Part shown: positions 24,271 through 34,987 of the stretch, piece by piece
Layout: each line of letters starts with the position of its first letter
How positions within the stretch are numbered: the stretch's first letter is position 1
Origin: Pelodera strongyloides
Taxonomy: Eukaryota; Nematoda; Chromadorea; Rhabditida; Rhabditidae
NCBI GenBank assembly: GCA_036852015.1
Contig: JAANDG010000186.1
Span: forward strand, 176,694-240,693
Direction of reading: 5' to 3'
DNA: 64,000 nucleotides
The notes under the pieces: generated by a model
The model's database searches: none
What the model was told of the DNA's origin: nothing
What the model saw: the letters and a program-made list of their open reading frames with translations, nothing else
Position numbers and translations under genes: made by a program

Positions 24271-26114
24271 GTGGCGAACATTTGGCGCCCCGCCCCGTAG
24301 GGTTGTGCGCCGCCCAGCACGGCAAGGCATTTTAGTCTGTGATAATAGGTGTCGGTAGATAATCAAAAATAATAATAAAAAAAAAACCTTCAGTTCCATG
24401 ATTGAATGATGAAATGTGATCGATACCCACTATGCCCACTATGTTCTGAGAGGTCCTGCATCTTTTGAAGAATGGGGAGAGAATGGATTCGCGAACTGGA
24501 AACAATTTGGTTGGTGACGTTTTAGGGAATATCATGTTTTCAGTTTTCTTAATTAAGTTAATTTTTCGGAAACCCTACTCATGGGATTCTTCTGAGCGTA
24601 CGTTACATTCTCTGTATCTTAAAGAAAGATTCGAACGAAGCTAGACCTGCACTTATAGGAAATCTTTATTATGACATGACAGCGGTACGTGATTGCTCGA
24701 TACGTAATTACTGATACATATCACCATTTTCGTATGCCATATACACATTTGTGATTGAACTAAGTTTGGGCTTCATTTCTCTCTTTCGCTAATAGTTCCG
24801 ATAGATCGTGGAGTAGGCACTGGCATATAAATGTAAGGTAGTATACGTTACTCTTTATAGGTGTCTGGTTGAGCTTGTGCGTGTTGCTTGTGGTCGGCGC
24901 TCGTGCAAAATTCTCGGTGATGTCAGTTGTTTTGTTCAAGGATATAAAAATTGAGCCAAGGATGAAAGTTGCTTTAAGTGGAAACGTGAGAGAAGATCCG
25001 AAGACAAGGTAAAGATTGCTTTTTATTATTATTGTGTTTATTATTATTGTGTGAAACGTTGCGCTATTTCCTTACACAAGTAGTGTGTGCCACGGGCTAT
25101 GGGCTATGGGGAGCATAACGTCACTTGTGGTGCCCGATGAATACCAAATTTTTCCAATTCAAATCCTGCCGCGCTCCTGCACGACCGCAATTGAAACATT
25201 CGCGTGTTCCACCGCAATTCGCAATTGAAACATTCGCGCTCCAGTGGCGAACATTTGGCGCCCCGCCCCGTAGGGTTGTGCGCCGCCCAGCACGGCGAGT
25301 CCTGTAAGAGGTGTTTACTTTATTTTTGTCTGTAATAATAGGTTTCGATAGATTATCTAAGTAATAATCAACAACCTTTAGTTCCAGATTGAATGATGGA
25401 AAGTGGTCGATACTCGCTTGATGTTCTGAGAAGTTCTGCATCTTTTGAAGAATGTGTGGATTCCCGAACTTGAAAACAATTTGGTTGGTGATGTTTTTGG
25501 GAATATCATGTTTTCAGTTTTTTTTTTTATGTTTTCGGAAACCCTACTCATGGGATTCTTCTGAGCGTACGTTACATTCTCTGTATCTTAAAGAAAGATT
25601 CGAACGAAGCTAGACCTGCACTTATAGGAAATCGTTATTATGACAATGACAGCGGTGCGTCATTGCTCCATACGTAATTACTGATACATATCACCATTTT
25701 CGCATGCCACATACACATTTGTGTTTGAACTAAGTTTGGGCTTCATTTCTCTCTTTTGCTAATAGTTCCGATAGATCGTGGAGTAGGCACTGTATACGTA
25801 ACTTTTTATAGGTGCCTGGTAGAGCTTGTGCGTGTTGCTTGTGGTCAGCGCTCGTGCAGAATTCCCAGTGATGTCAGTTGTTTTGTTTAAGGATACATGA
25901 AAGATGAGCCAAGGATGAAAGTTGCTGTAATTGGAAACGTGAGAGAAGATCCGAAGACAAGGTTGCTTTTTTTATTATTGTGTAGAGCTTTCATTATTAT
26001 TGTTTTCTAATATTTTTGTTGTTGGCTGGAAATTTAGAATAACAATAAAATTAGTCATTGAAAATTTCGTCCTTTTCTGTCGTTGATCAATTATTTCAGA
26101 ATTTGGTGGAATGT

Positions 26115-26287
26115 TTAAAGCGAAATACCGGCCGGTTTTTAAAACGCATACCAAGTGCTTGCATTCCTATGCATTTATGCGGAGTGGGGTCGACTTTTTA
26201 TTCTAATTTTTGCTCATTGCATATGCGGCAAAATAAAGCTTTTGGAAACGCAATGCGTTTCAAAAACCGGCCGTTATTTTGCTTTAA
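26115..26287. mobile_element. TTAA foldback element, subfamily A, inverted
   Basis: Family inverted repeats bound an interior (CTTGCATTCCTATGCATTTA, TATTCTAATTTTTGCTC) that is the reverse complement of the copies at 9127, 42276 and 44130. This shows the subfamily inserts in both orientations. Confidence 0.88.
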
Positions 26288-26289
26288 AG

Positions 26290-26473
26290 TATAAGTAAAA
26301 TATGGGCCGGTTTTTCAAACACGTTGAGCAGACCAGACCAGCATCCGTATGCAACTAATGCAAATGAACATATGTTGGAAGAAAAAAATTGAGCTAAATT
26401 CGAACAACGTGGGAATTCAGTTGCGCACGATGCGTTTCAAAAACCTGCCGGTATTTCGATTTCGCTTTAATGT
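26290..26473. mobile_element. Decayed TTAA element adjoining the previous one
   Basis: The left end is eroded (ATGGGCCGGTTTTTCAAACACG). The right end GATGCGTTTCAAAAACCTGCC...TTCGCTTTAA is clear. It abuts the 26115 copy, giving a tandem pair. Confidence 0.7.
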
Positions 26474-26499
26474 AATCAAATAAGTGTTTAATATTTAAG

Positions 26500-26630
26500 G
26501 ATTCTGGTCGAGCATCGTGCAGTTGTTCTGGTCCAACATCCTTGTACTGGATCCCAGTTTCTTTTTGTGTGCCGAGGATCGTTGCTGTGTAATTTGTGGA
26601 AGGAAGCTGAACGAATAAGGTCCGTTGGTT
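26500..26630 (+). pseudogene. Degenerate LVEH exon copy of the array
   Basis: CTGGTCGAGCATCGTGCAG...TGGATCCCAG follows TTTAAG. The LVEH frame is open to a GTCCG donor, but a 2-nt loss relative to the 21439 exon puts the WIP codons in another frame. Confidence 0.35.
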
Positions 26631-26823
26631 TGAAAATGTTTCTTTTTTTTGCGTTTTTATATGGCACCTTTAGTGTTGCCTTGATACATTCTGTGTTTTT
26701 GTATAAAATGTCAGAAACAAATTTGATTATAAATCTTGTTTGCGTTTGGTTATGATATATGTGTACTCTAAACCTGTATAATTGAAATACTACTAGTCGT
26801 TCTTTCTCGATTTCTCTCTTGCT

Positions 26824-26989
26824 TTAAAGCGAAGTACTGGCAAGTTTTTTAAACGCATCGAGTATATACCATCATGTTTATGCTCTCATGCAAATGAGCA
26901 TAAATAGGATAGAGTCAAATTCGAGTAAATTATCATAGACACATTAGATCATCGATGCGTTTCAAAAACCGGCCGATATTACGCTTTAA
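26824..26989. mobile_element. TTAA foldback element
   Basis: TTAAAGCGAAGTACTGGCAAG and ...CCGGCCGATATTACGCTTTAA bound 166 bp. The arms are paired with several mismatches. Confidence 0.85.
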
Positions 26990-27054
26990 CATTTTTAGAA
27001 TCTCTTGTTGGTTATCTAATTGAATGAGCGTGAAACATAGTAAATTTGTTTAAG

Positions 27055-27171
27055 GAGGCGCTGGTCGAAAGGACGTCTAAGATTGTTGATGCTGCCGGCA
27101 ATCTTTGTAGTACGTGGATCCCAGAAGGTCTTCTCTTGTTCGATAATGTTGTCATGGAAATGGATGGTTGA
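27055..27171 (+). pseudogene. LVER...WIP exon of the array
   Basis: After TTTAAG the frame reads EALVERTSKIVDAAGNLCST, then WIPEGLLLFDNVVMEMDG and TGA. LVER and WIP are in the same frame, as in 21439 and 29796, which supports this as the ancestral reading frame. The in-frame TGA suggests a broken exon, unless the gene ends here. Confidence 0.4.
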
Positions 27172-27519
27172 CAGATTTGAGGTCCGTTGTTTTGTAATTG
27201 TGGTAGTATTTAATATATGACATTGAAGAACAAATTCAGAGTTTGTATTTGGAATACTCTTTCTTATTGATTGATATAAGCGTATATTGGGGTGGGGGAT
27301 TTATTGAATGTTGTTTTATTGTAGTACTATTTCATGTGACTTCGACCACCTCAGACCTCAGAGGCTAAGAGTTTGTAGTTGGTATACAAACGCTTATCGT
27401 CTGAGGAGTAAGGCCTTCCAAGACATGACGCTTTTTCTCTTTCGCTAATTGTATGTCATTAATGCAAGTGCCTTTTAAGTAATGTCATGTAATTAAATAT
27501 AAGCTAATGAATGTTTTTT

Positions 27520-27630
27520 TCAGAAGAACATGGTCGAGCATCGTGCGTGGTTGTTCTGGTCCAACAACCGAGTACTGGATCCCAGTTGTTTTCTCTCCAA
27601 CAAGACTGTTCCTTGGAAATCATCGAGATT
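27520..27630 (+). pseudogene. Degenerate exon copy of the array
   Basis: ATGGTCGAGCATCGTGC...GTACTGGATCCCAGTTG follows TTTTTTTCAG. It is clearly paralogous to the 26500 copy. All three frames are open over parts, and SGPTTEYWIPVVF lies out of frame with VEHR. Confidence 0.35.
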
Positions 27631-27843
27631 GAGGTTCGTTGTTTTGTAATTGCAATTGCTTTTCCATTTCGCTGTATTTCAACTTTTCAGCTTGTGTAGT
27701 TTGCATGTAGCTATGTCTTTTTTTTTTGGCTTCGTTGCTTCTACTGATTTTGGACTGCGTTCTTCACATTGTGTTTCCTGACGGACGTGTGTGCGTCTTC
27801 AATTGGTTGACAATTTTTTTTTGTTAACCAATGTTTTATAGAG

Positions 27844-27975
27844 CAGCCGCTTGATTACTGGAGCCGGTTCTTGTTGGTTGATGCGGAGTGGTACGATAGT
27901 TTGATGTCAAGCTCAGATGAGATGAAGGTGTTCGATGCAAGGAGAATAGAGAAGATTGGATTGAAATTGAAGAAG
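27844..27975 (+). CDS. Open 44-codon exon, unknown protein
   Basis: One frame is fully open and protein-like: QPLDYWSRFLLVDAEWYDSL, then MSSSDEMKVFDARRIEKIGL and KLKK to a GTTTGC donor, phase 0 to 0. A decayed copy of the 3' half (KVFGARRI) lies near 29545. The 132-nt length equals that of exon 33309-33440. It probably belongs to a gene built from the array exons. Confidence 0.45.
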
Positions 27976-28075
27976 GTTTGCTTTTATCACATTTGTTTTA
28001 TTGGGGTTTGAGATGCTTGCGATAGGTCATATTTGGAGAATTTGCTATTTGCGTGCGTTTGTGTAGTATAGTGTA

Positions 28076-28136
28076 CCAGCCGTTCGAAGAGCCCTACGGG
28101 CTCTTCGAACGGCTGGAGGAATCGGCCTCGGCCGAT
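28076..28136. repeat. GC-rich perfect hairpin plus short palindrome
   Basis: 28076-28094 (CCAGCCGTTCGAAGAGCCC) pairs exactly with 28098-28116 across a 3-nt loop. AATCGGCC-TC-GGCCGATT follows at 28119-28136. Both are GC islands in AT-rich DNA, 160 bp upstream of the tRNA-like gene. Confidence 0.9.
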
Positions 28137-28292
28137 TGTTTTCCTATTTAAATCATTCACACGTCTACAAAGTCGTTTATGATTGGGGAAACGTACAATG
28201 TCTGGTTCTCCATAGTCCATTCGACTAATGGTACCATGCAAATTTGCCATTGAAGGTGCTATATGTAGAGCAGATTGTTACCCTTATGATAA

Positions 28293-28374
28293 GCTAGCAT
28301 AGCTCAACTGGTAGAGCGTTGGACTGTGAATCGAGAGGTTGTGTGCTACTGTGGGTTCGAATCTCGCCAGCGAG
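28293..28374 (+). tRNA. tRNA-like gene, anticodon GTG (His), enlarged variable region; possibly a pseudogene
   Basis: The D arm GCTC/GAGC pairs perfectly and contains an A box (TAGCTCAACTGG). The anticodon loop CTGTGAA gives GTG in a stem with four of five pairs. The T loop TTCGAAT sits in GTGGG/CTCGC and contains a B box. Between anticodon and T stems lie about 15 nt, long for a His tRNA. The 5' GCTAGCA does not pair with the expected 3' CAGCGAG. TTTT follows about 5 nt later. Pol III boxes are intact but the acceptor stem is not, so this may be a pseudogene or a tRNA-derived element. Confidence 0.45.
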
Positions 28375-28547
28375 AAAGATTTTGTATGCTCTTTCGTTCG
28401 AAGAATTTTCTTTATGAACAGCTTTCGTTGTGCACATAAAAACAAACCCGTGACAAACTCTTCTCCTTTATATAATAAGATAGTGTAAGTGTAAGACCTG
28501 TAAGATTTAATATGTGGCTGTAGTTTAAAAATATGGCTTTCAGGTGA

Positions 28548-29595
28548 ACCTGATTGAGAGGTACTGAGTTATTTGGTCACCAACTTGTGTACTGTCTCTC
28601 ATGTTCTGGTTGGTTGAAGAGGTATGGTGCTCGATTCTTGAAGTGCGCACTGATATGCGGAAGGAAGTGGTTGTTCGGAGAAGGTTCGTTCTTTCAGTCA
28701 CTCTTGCTTTGTTGACTTTTTAAGTATACGCTTGCGATAGGTGCTAGGAACCTATACAAGTCAACGAACCTATATTCTCGAGCAACGCAGTTCTCGTGCT
28801 GAGTGTCAGATGTAATGGTCTGTAATCTAATAGTGACTTTTATTTTTAGGGAGAACCTGGTCCGTTAAAGCTGTAGGATGTAATCTAAATGTGCATTCCT
28901 TTTAGGGCGAAAGTGGTTGAGAGGTACAAGGTACAAGCGTACACGGTTTATTGGTCACCAACCTTTGCACTGTCTCACTGTCTCCCGGTTTCCCGGTTTC
29001 CTGGTCGAGATTGAAGAGATGCACGATGTCTTCAGTGCAAGCAAGTGTTTGTTGGGATTGGGAGAAGGTTAGTTTTCTCACGTTTGCGCCTTTTTTATTG
29101 CTTGAGTATGCTCTGCATTGGTTGTGTTTAATGAATCGGTGTGCCTGCGCGGTGGAGGCATTTTGTGAATACCGTGAAATCAAATTGACAAGTATGTCTT
29201 TTAAGGAGAACCGTTCCCTGGTGTGCTGTCTCCCGGTTTTCTGGCTGGCTGAAAAGTGAAATGGTCGATGTCAAGATGTGATCATGGCCGAAATTTGGAA
29301 GAAAGTTTTTAAAAAGGTTCGTTCTTTCACTCTTGCTTTATTCTTATGGTTATACGTGTAGGTATAGGCTATAGGCCACGATGGAGAACTTTTGTGTATA
29401 TGTGTAACATAAAATGTAGTAATCTAATAACACGGCTTTAGGTTGAATCTGGTCGAGAGGTAAGTATACGGTTGCTTGGTGGCCAACCGTTCTACTGACT
29501 CCCGGATTCTGGCTGATTGACTAGTGATTGCTGAGGAGGAGTGAAGGTCTTCGGTGCAAGGCGAATACTGATATTTGGAAGATTATTGGATTGAA
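28548..29595 (+). pseudogene. Series of decayed array exons
   Basis: Paralogous blocks near 28548, 28907, 29206 and 29440 follow AG acceptors and share GAACCTG.T.GAGAGGTA, TGGTCACCAAC and TGTCTCCCGGTTTTCTGGCTG. Short stretches remain coding-like (CLPVFWLAEK, KVVERYKVQAYTVYWSPTF), but every copy is cut by stops or shifts. Confidence 0.45.
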
Positions 29596-29795
29596 GAAGA
29601 AGGTTCGCTCTATTTATAAGTTCGATGGCTACTATTTTAGGAATCGGTAGCTCGTGTGAACTCGTGAGGGATCTGAAATATAATGATCTGCACTCTAATC
29701 TGTGACTTTTTAGGTGAACCTGGTTCGAAACAATGCAGGTCTCTTACTAAGTGTAAGAAATAGGGGTCTGCAATCTAATAACTGTGACTTTTCAG

Positions 29796-30295
29796 GTGAA
29801 CCTGGTGAATGAGTTGGCAAGGTTTGGGCACCCTTGCTCGTGGATCCCAGCGTTCTGGTTGGCTGAAGTAGGGAGAAGACTGATTATGCGCAGAAGACAG
29901 AAGGTTTGTTTGTTTGTTTGTGTTTGTGTTTTTCACTTTTGGCGCTTTAGCCTTGCCTGAGGTGTTCCCAGTCCTATTTGCAGGAATTGGTCGTATAGGG
30001 TATTTTTGCTACTTCACACAATGGTATGAAAGATTGGTGCAGTGTAACAGCGCCTTACAACCTTAGTAGCTTAACTTAACTTTAGTTGACCAGGTTCTAA
30101 TTCAGATTTATCATGTAACAGTGGAACAATTATATGAACCAAGCCTAATTAAATACGCAAATCTTTCAGAGTTGTCTGTCTGAGAAGATGGCGGAGACGT
30201 CGGAATGTATGAGGGAAGTGCATGAATGGAGATTGGTGGCACGAAGCAAGCTGTTCATGTTGGTTCATGCGAGAGACAAGGTGTCCCGGAGATAG
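29796..30295 (+). CDS. Last two exons of the best-preserved array gene
   Basis: Exon 29796-29903 (36 codons, phase 0-0, TTTTCAG acceptor) reads LVNELARFGHPCSWIPAFW then LAEVGRRLIMRRRQK. Exon 30170-30295 (TTTCAG acceptor, phase 0) reads SCLSEKMAETSECMREVHEW, continues VARSKLFMLVHARDKVSRR and ends at TAG. Both are clean and joined in frame. The PAFW motif matches LPAFW in exon 4 of the 11.8 kb gene, suggesting distant kinship. No membrane segment, no known domain. Upstream exons are uncertain. A block resembling the sequence around the stop (GGCCAAGGAC...TCAAG/GTGAG) recurs near 30700. Confidence 0.45.
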
Positions 30296-30451
30296 GCCAA
30301 GGACCGTAATGCCCCTGTGGACCTATGGATGCTAGGTCTTTAGCAAGGTGAGCTCGTTACTTAATGTCCGTTGTTGCGTTTATTTGTTTCTACTGATGGC
30401 CACGCGGCCACCACATGGTGGTTGGGAAAGATATAGTTTTATAATTTTTCG

Positions 30452-30530
30452 TTAAAGCGAAATACCGGCAGGTTTTTAAAACTCATCGAGTATCCCTGCA
30501 TTCGGATGCGCGCCCTTATCTACCGAAACA
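30452..30530. mobile_element. Left fragment of a TTAA element
   Basis: TTAAAGCGAAATACCGGCAGG...AAACTCATCGAG is present but no right end follows, so the element is truncated. Confidence 0.75.
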
Positions 30531-31070
30531 GTTAATATAGTTAATATCTCTATTTTTGTTTCTACTCGATGGCCTGATGACTAGTAGGCCGCGACCCAAT
30601 AGTAGTGAAAGCTATAGTTTTCACAAATTTCAGTACTGAAGCTGGCAGAAGAAAGATTGTTATGGCTCTTGAGAGGACATACGAAGACCCGCGGAAATAG
30701 GCCAAGGACGTCATTCCCCTGTGGTACCTATGGAATCTTCCTCTGGATCAAGGTGAGTATACGGTAGTTCATGGCATTCTTTATTTATTCTTGACGGCCT
30801 GATGGCCATGCACCATGGCCTACCTACCCAGTATTGCTGAAAGTTGAAAACAATAGTTTTTTTCTCGTTAATAACTTCGTTACTTGTGAATGTGTATGAT
30901 TGTGTACGGAATACGCTCAAGTCGACATTTTTTTTAAAGTATGATGTGGTGTTCTTGTCGAGTTTCGAGTACTTTTGATGTGCTTAAGTTAGAAGTAGTC
31001 AACTACAATAAGTGACCTTTTCTCATTATTACGGTTTCACAGTAATCACTATTTAACGAACATTTTATAG

Positions 31071-31216
31071 ACCTGACTGGAAACTGGTACCTGGTATGGT
31101 ATACCAGTGGAGTGGAGTTGTTTCGGACTCGAGTTGTACATCATGATGGATGTCTGCAACGTCGAGAAGGTGACGGCGGATATGCAGATTTGGATTGGAA
31201 GATCGGAAGTTTGAAG
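31071..31216 (+). CDS. Open 48-codon exon, unknown protein
   Basis: Follows TTTTATAG in phase 1 and ends in phase 0 at GTTGGG. It reads LTGNWYLVWYTSGVELFRT, continuing to ADLDWKIGSLK. The second half overlaps in another frame with a MDVCNVEKVTADM peptide that aligns with the 27844 exon, so this unit too may have changed frame. Confidence 0.35.
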
Positions 31217-31247
31217 GTTGGGATTTTTATTTGCTTTAGACTTATGC

Positions 31248-31409
31248 TTAAAGCGAAATACTGGCCGGGGTTTGAAACGCACCGTGGATAACTGAATTTC
31301 TACGTAGTTATTAACCTGCTCGAATGTAGCTCGATTTTTTTTTGCGTAAGCAGCATACGAATGCGATCAACTCGATGTGTTTCGAAAACCGTCCGGTATT
31401 TCGCTTTAA
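31248..31409. mobile_element. TTAA foldback element, subfamily B
   Basis: TTAAAGCGAAATACTGGCCGG and ...GTCCGGTATTTCGCTTTAA bound 162 bp with the CGTGGATAACTGAATT and CTCGATGTGTTTCG landmarks. It lies 31 bp after the preceding exon. Confidence 0.92.
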
Positions 31410-31566
31410 TCTCCTTTCAGCCGTATGTAGTCTATCTGTGTACACGACCCGAATAGTTCGTTGAAGAAATTGAGATGTAGCTGGTCACAGTTTTGGCAAA
31501 CGAGTGTGATATGTTGTGGAAAGAAGTCGCGCAGTGATTTGCACATACCTCATAATAGGAGTTTGT

Positions 31567-32400
31567 ATGTATGTTTGTTTGTGTGTTTAATTTAGGGTTT
31601 CACAGTGACTTTCGCTTTCGGATTAGTGGCGATTTTTTCATTCGTCTGAAGAATTTCGTCAGAATCACAATTTGTTTTAGGCCCGAGCGATAATATGTAG
31701 TCAAGGAAGATTGGCTGTTCCTTGTGTCAAGATTCAAGATGGAATTGATGTAAATGTGGTTCGGACGTGAGTACGTGAGTACCTGTGGGAGACTGATAAA
31801 GGTGGGTCGAATTTAATTAGCTTTGTTTGTTTATACGTTTGTTTGTTTGTTCGTTCGTTTACTTTCGGGTTTCAGAGGGACTTTCGCTTTCGGGCTTCAT
31901 TAACGACGATTTTGTTTTCATTCGTTTGACGAAGTTGGTCATAATTTTATTTTAGCCTAGCCTCGAGAGATAACATGACGCGTCAAGGAAGGATTGTGCC
32001 AAGATGCAATTTATGCAATGTGGTTCGGACGTGATGCCGCGAGATCTGCGGGAGACTGTTAAAGGTGAGTACGTGAGTAGCTAATCAATATTATTGTTTT
32101 CTCTTACTTAATAATCCCTGGAAACTGATAAGGTGGTCTAGTGATAAGTTTTATTGTGTTTGTTTTGATTTTGTTTTGGGCTTCCAGAGTTGCCTCAGGG
32201 AGAAGGGAGGTGCTTTAGCCACGATGTTGTTTTCATTCGTCTGAAGAATTTCGTCATGGTTTTGTTTTAGCCCTGATTGAAAATGTGGTGAACTATCTGA
32301 TGAATTTCGTGCGAGAAATATTTTGTCGTTGTACTATGGACTGTACGATTGACGAGCATAAGATGGCGCTTTCGTGTGGTGAGTCACCTTGTTATCTCAA
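31567..32400. repeat. Three tandem exon-bearing units of about 270 bp
   Basis: GACTTTCGCTTTCGG, TTTTCATTCGT.TGA.GAA, TGTGGTTCGGACGTGA and GGGAGACTG.TAAAGGTG recur in order at about 31590-31805 and 31870-32070. A shorter third unit lies at 32190-32330. All carry stops, so this is probably a decayed duplicated exon. Confidence 0.75.
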
Positions 32401-33068
32401 TTGAGGGCCATCGAATTTTTCTGTTGAATATTTTGTTTGTAACAACTACGTTGGCTATGAAATGGAGCGTTAACCTTTCTGGGGCGATGATTCAGTGCTG
32501 TCACACATTGTGATTTTCTTATATCATAGGTCTGGGATTTCAGAAGTATTGATGTGTTACCGCGGCACAGTTCGTATTGGAATGATGCTGGTAGACGGGA
32601 AGGCTGGCTAGTGGCTCTATCGATGCCTTATGAATAACAAAATGAACTATGGGCAATATGGAGTGGTGCCCCTGAGGCTATGGATTTAATTAAGTGTTCA
32701 AGGTGAGTGCCTTAGTTAGTGACATGATTTCCGTGTTTCTGGTCCTTTTTCAATATTCACACAGGGACGCAGGTGTGCAGTGCAGTGCTCTCGGAATTAC
32801 CAATTACCGAATAAATAAATAACGTACGTCGTACTACTTAAATATCGTACTTCCACTGCAGATTTTTTTAATTTTAATCGAGCTTTCGGGTATTTCAATA
32901 ACTTCATACTCCATATTGTTACTGATGTTGTGGTAGGCAAATGTTTCGGTTCTCATTGATAAAAGCTGAGCCCTGAGTCCTAAGCCTAAGCCGACTTTTG
33001 CAATGTAGTATGTTTAAACTTTTAGTGTTCGGGTGTTCGCTGAATGATTGCGATTACTTTTGGAGCAG

Positions 33069-33676
33069 TCGCACGCGTGGGAAGCTCAGGATGTGAAATG
33101 GATCGATTACCCCAATGGTCCGCCTACGCTGTGCCTGGGAGTGCTTTGTAAAGGTACTTTACTTTATTTGGATTTAGATATTTAGATTTTAGATTTTTTT
33201 AGATTTTAGATTTTCTTGGTTTAGTTTGTAAAGCCGATTGACTTATTTTTGTGAATGCAGCATTTTTTGGTTTCGGAGGACTTAACATTTGAATGATTTG
33301 CATTTCAGAAGGCCTATGATCATGTTGTGTGCTTTTGCCGCGCCTTGAGACGGAGACGGAATAAAGGCCGATTTTGGATGCTCGAATTGCATTGTTATCG
33401 GAAGTCCTTGATTGAATTGAATTTGAATGCGCTCCCGAAAGTGAGTTCTTAAGTGGCTTCATTATTTCATTGGGTATCACATGCTTGTTAGCTTGATGTA
33501 TGATAATTAGCAGTATTTTATTTGTCCTACTGGAGCAATACGCATTTTAGGATGTGGCTAACGTTAATGTTTTAGATGAGGTTCTATTGCTGTTGCCAGT
33601 AGTGAGGTATATGAGGAATGAGAAGAAAATGGTGTTCTCTAGCTCTACAGAGATGTGCCGGGCTGTTTGTCTTAAC
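33069..33676 (+). CDS. Cluster of three open exons in the first 1.3-kb unit
   Basis: 33069-33153 (contains DVKWIDYPNGPPTLCLGVLC, ends phase 1), 33309-33440 (44 codons; contains FCRALRRRRNKGRFWMLELH) and 33551-33676 (42 codons; contains VLLLLPVVRYMRNEKKMVF, ends CRAVCLN before GTAAGT). The last two join in phase 0. The first does not match the second in phase, so the gene may be broken or an exon is missing. The paralogous second unit (34430 onward) has a 2-nt shift after WIDYP. Confidence 0.4.
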
Positions 33677-34895
33677 GTAAGTTTGGGACCTCTTGAGGTT
33701 AATGCTGCTTATGGCACTGTACGTCCAATTATTATGTCCAATTATTTGACAATGTTGGCTGTTCTGCAGTTTTCCTTACGTGGAATTATGTCGTGTGCGT
33801 GTCACTTTGCTTTTTGGACGATGTTTATTTCACATCGTTATTTTCTTATACCGTAAGTGTGGAATTTCAGAAGTCTTGATGTATTACCGCGGATAACGCA
33901 TTAGAAGTATCCTGGTAGACGGGCTGATGGCTCGATGTATGTATTATCGTGTGCCCAATAATGTGAATGATGGTCAATATGGAGTGATGCCCCTGAGACA
34001 ATGTGTATTCAGTTGAGTGATCAAGGTGAGTGCATTATTAGTTAATGTCTTAGTTTCTTTGTTTGTTTGTTTGTTTGTTTGTTTGTTGCCCTTTTTTAGA
34101 TGTGTTTTCGATACATGTACTTGACTTGCATACACAGTACAGTACTTGGGTAAATATCATAGTACGTCCAGTACGTCGCAAGGTCGATATGTTACTTTTA
34201 ACAATGATCGCTTCAGTTTTGTTTATGGAATGACCATAATTTTTGAGTGAAAGTGGAGGCTTTTTTTTGTCTGCAATGCATATGTTTCCTTTGTAGCGCG
34301 GATAGCGCTAACATAGCTTGGGTTTATCTTCATCCGACCCCTCTTTTTTCTCTTCCCACCCCAACAATTTTCCTAAACTGTAAACTTTTAGTATTCGCTC
34401 GACAATTGTGATTTTTTCGAACTGTAGAATGCGTCGGAAACCGAAACTCTGAAATGGATAGATTACCCGGTGGTCCACTTACGCAACTTCAGGGAGTGCT
34501 GTTTAAAGGTAAGTTGGCTTATGTATTTCAGTTTTATTTATTCACTGCGCTGATTGATTTTGTGAACAAAGCATTCCGGTACCGATTTTGCTTACAATTT
34601 GAATTTCAGAAGGCTAATTGATACGTTACGTGCTGATGTCGGCGCCATGAGTCATTTTGTATGCCGGTTTCGAATTTCGAATTCGAAAGGATTGGTATAC
34701 GGTATACTTCACCGATGCCAATCAATTGATGAGGATGCGCTCCTGAATGGTGTGTTTCCTTCTTTCCTCATTACATGCTATTACATCAATTACATCAATT
34801 ATGCAATTAGTTCAATTACGTGCAGAGGTATGCTACCTGGCCTACTTGTTCTGTAGAGATATGGAATGGTTTTTTAGTTTTTTAGTAATATATTT

Positions 34896-34950
34896 TTTAT
34901 TGAACATACACACGTTCAAAAGGTTACTCTAAGACACTGCGCTTCACAAC
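34896..34950 (-). mobile_element. 3' tail fragment of the non-LTR retrotransposon
   Basis: 55 bp matching 52526-52588 (AAAAGGT.AC.CTAAGA.AC and GCTTCACAAC, ending in AATAAA on the minus strand). Only the 3' end is present, as expected from a strongly 5'-truncated insertion. Confidence 0.75.
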
Positions 34951-34987
34951 TTAAGTGTTACAATTTACCTAACGCTAATGATTCCAG

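Larger units (their letters stand above)
23030..26000. repeat. Tandem units of about 1.0-1.1 kb
   Basis: Units beginning near 23270, 24380 and 25370 share, in order, TTCCATGATTGAATG-type sequence, CGGAAACCCTACTCATGGG, GGTACGTGATTGCTCG and an LVEL exon. The first two units also carry the downstream GC-rich block. An older relative of the GC-rich block is at 23030-23225, and older units lie at about 20.9 and 21.8 kb. The three recent units are nearly identical, so this duplication is young. Confidence 0.85.

Noticed and set aside
23949..24399. Three overlapping reverse-strand frames rich in FNC/ECF repeats
   Set aside because: They are three frames of the 26/34-bp minisatellite, whose unit lacks stop codons.
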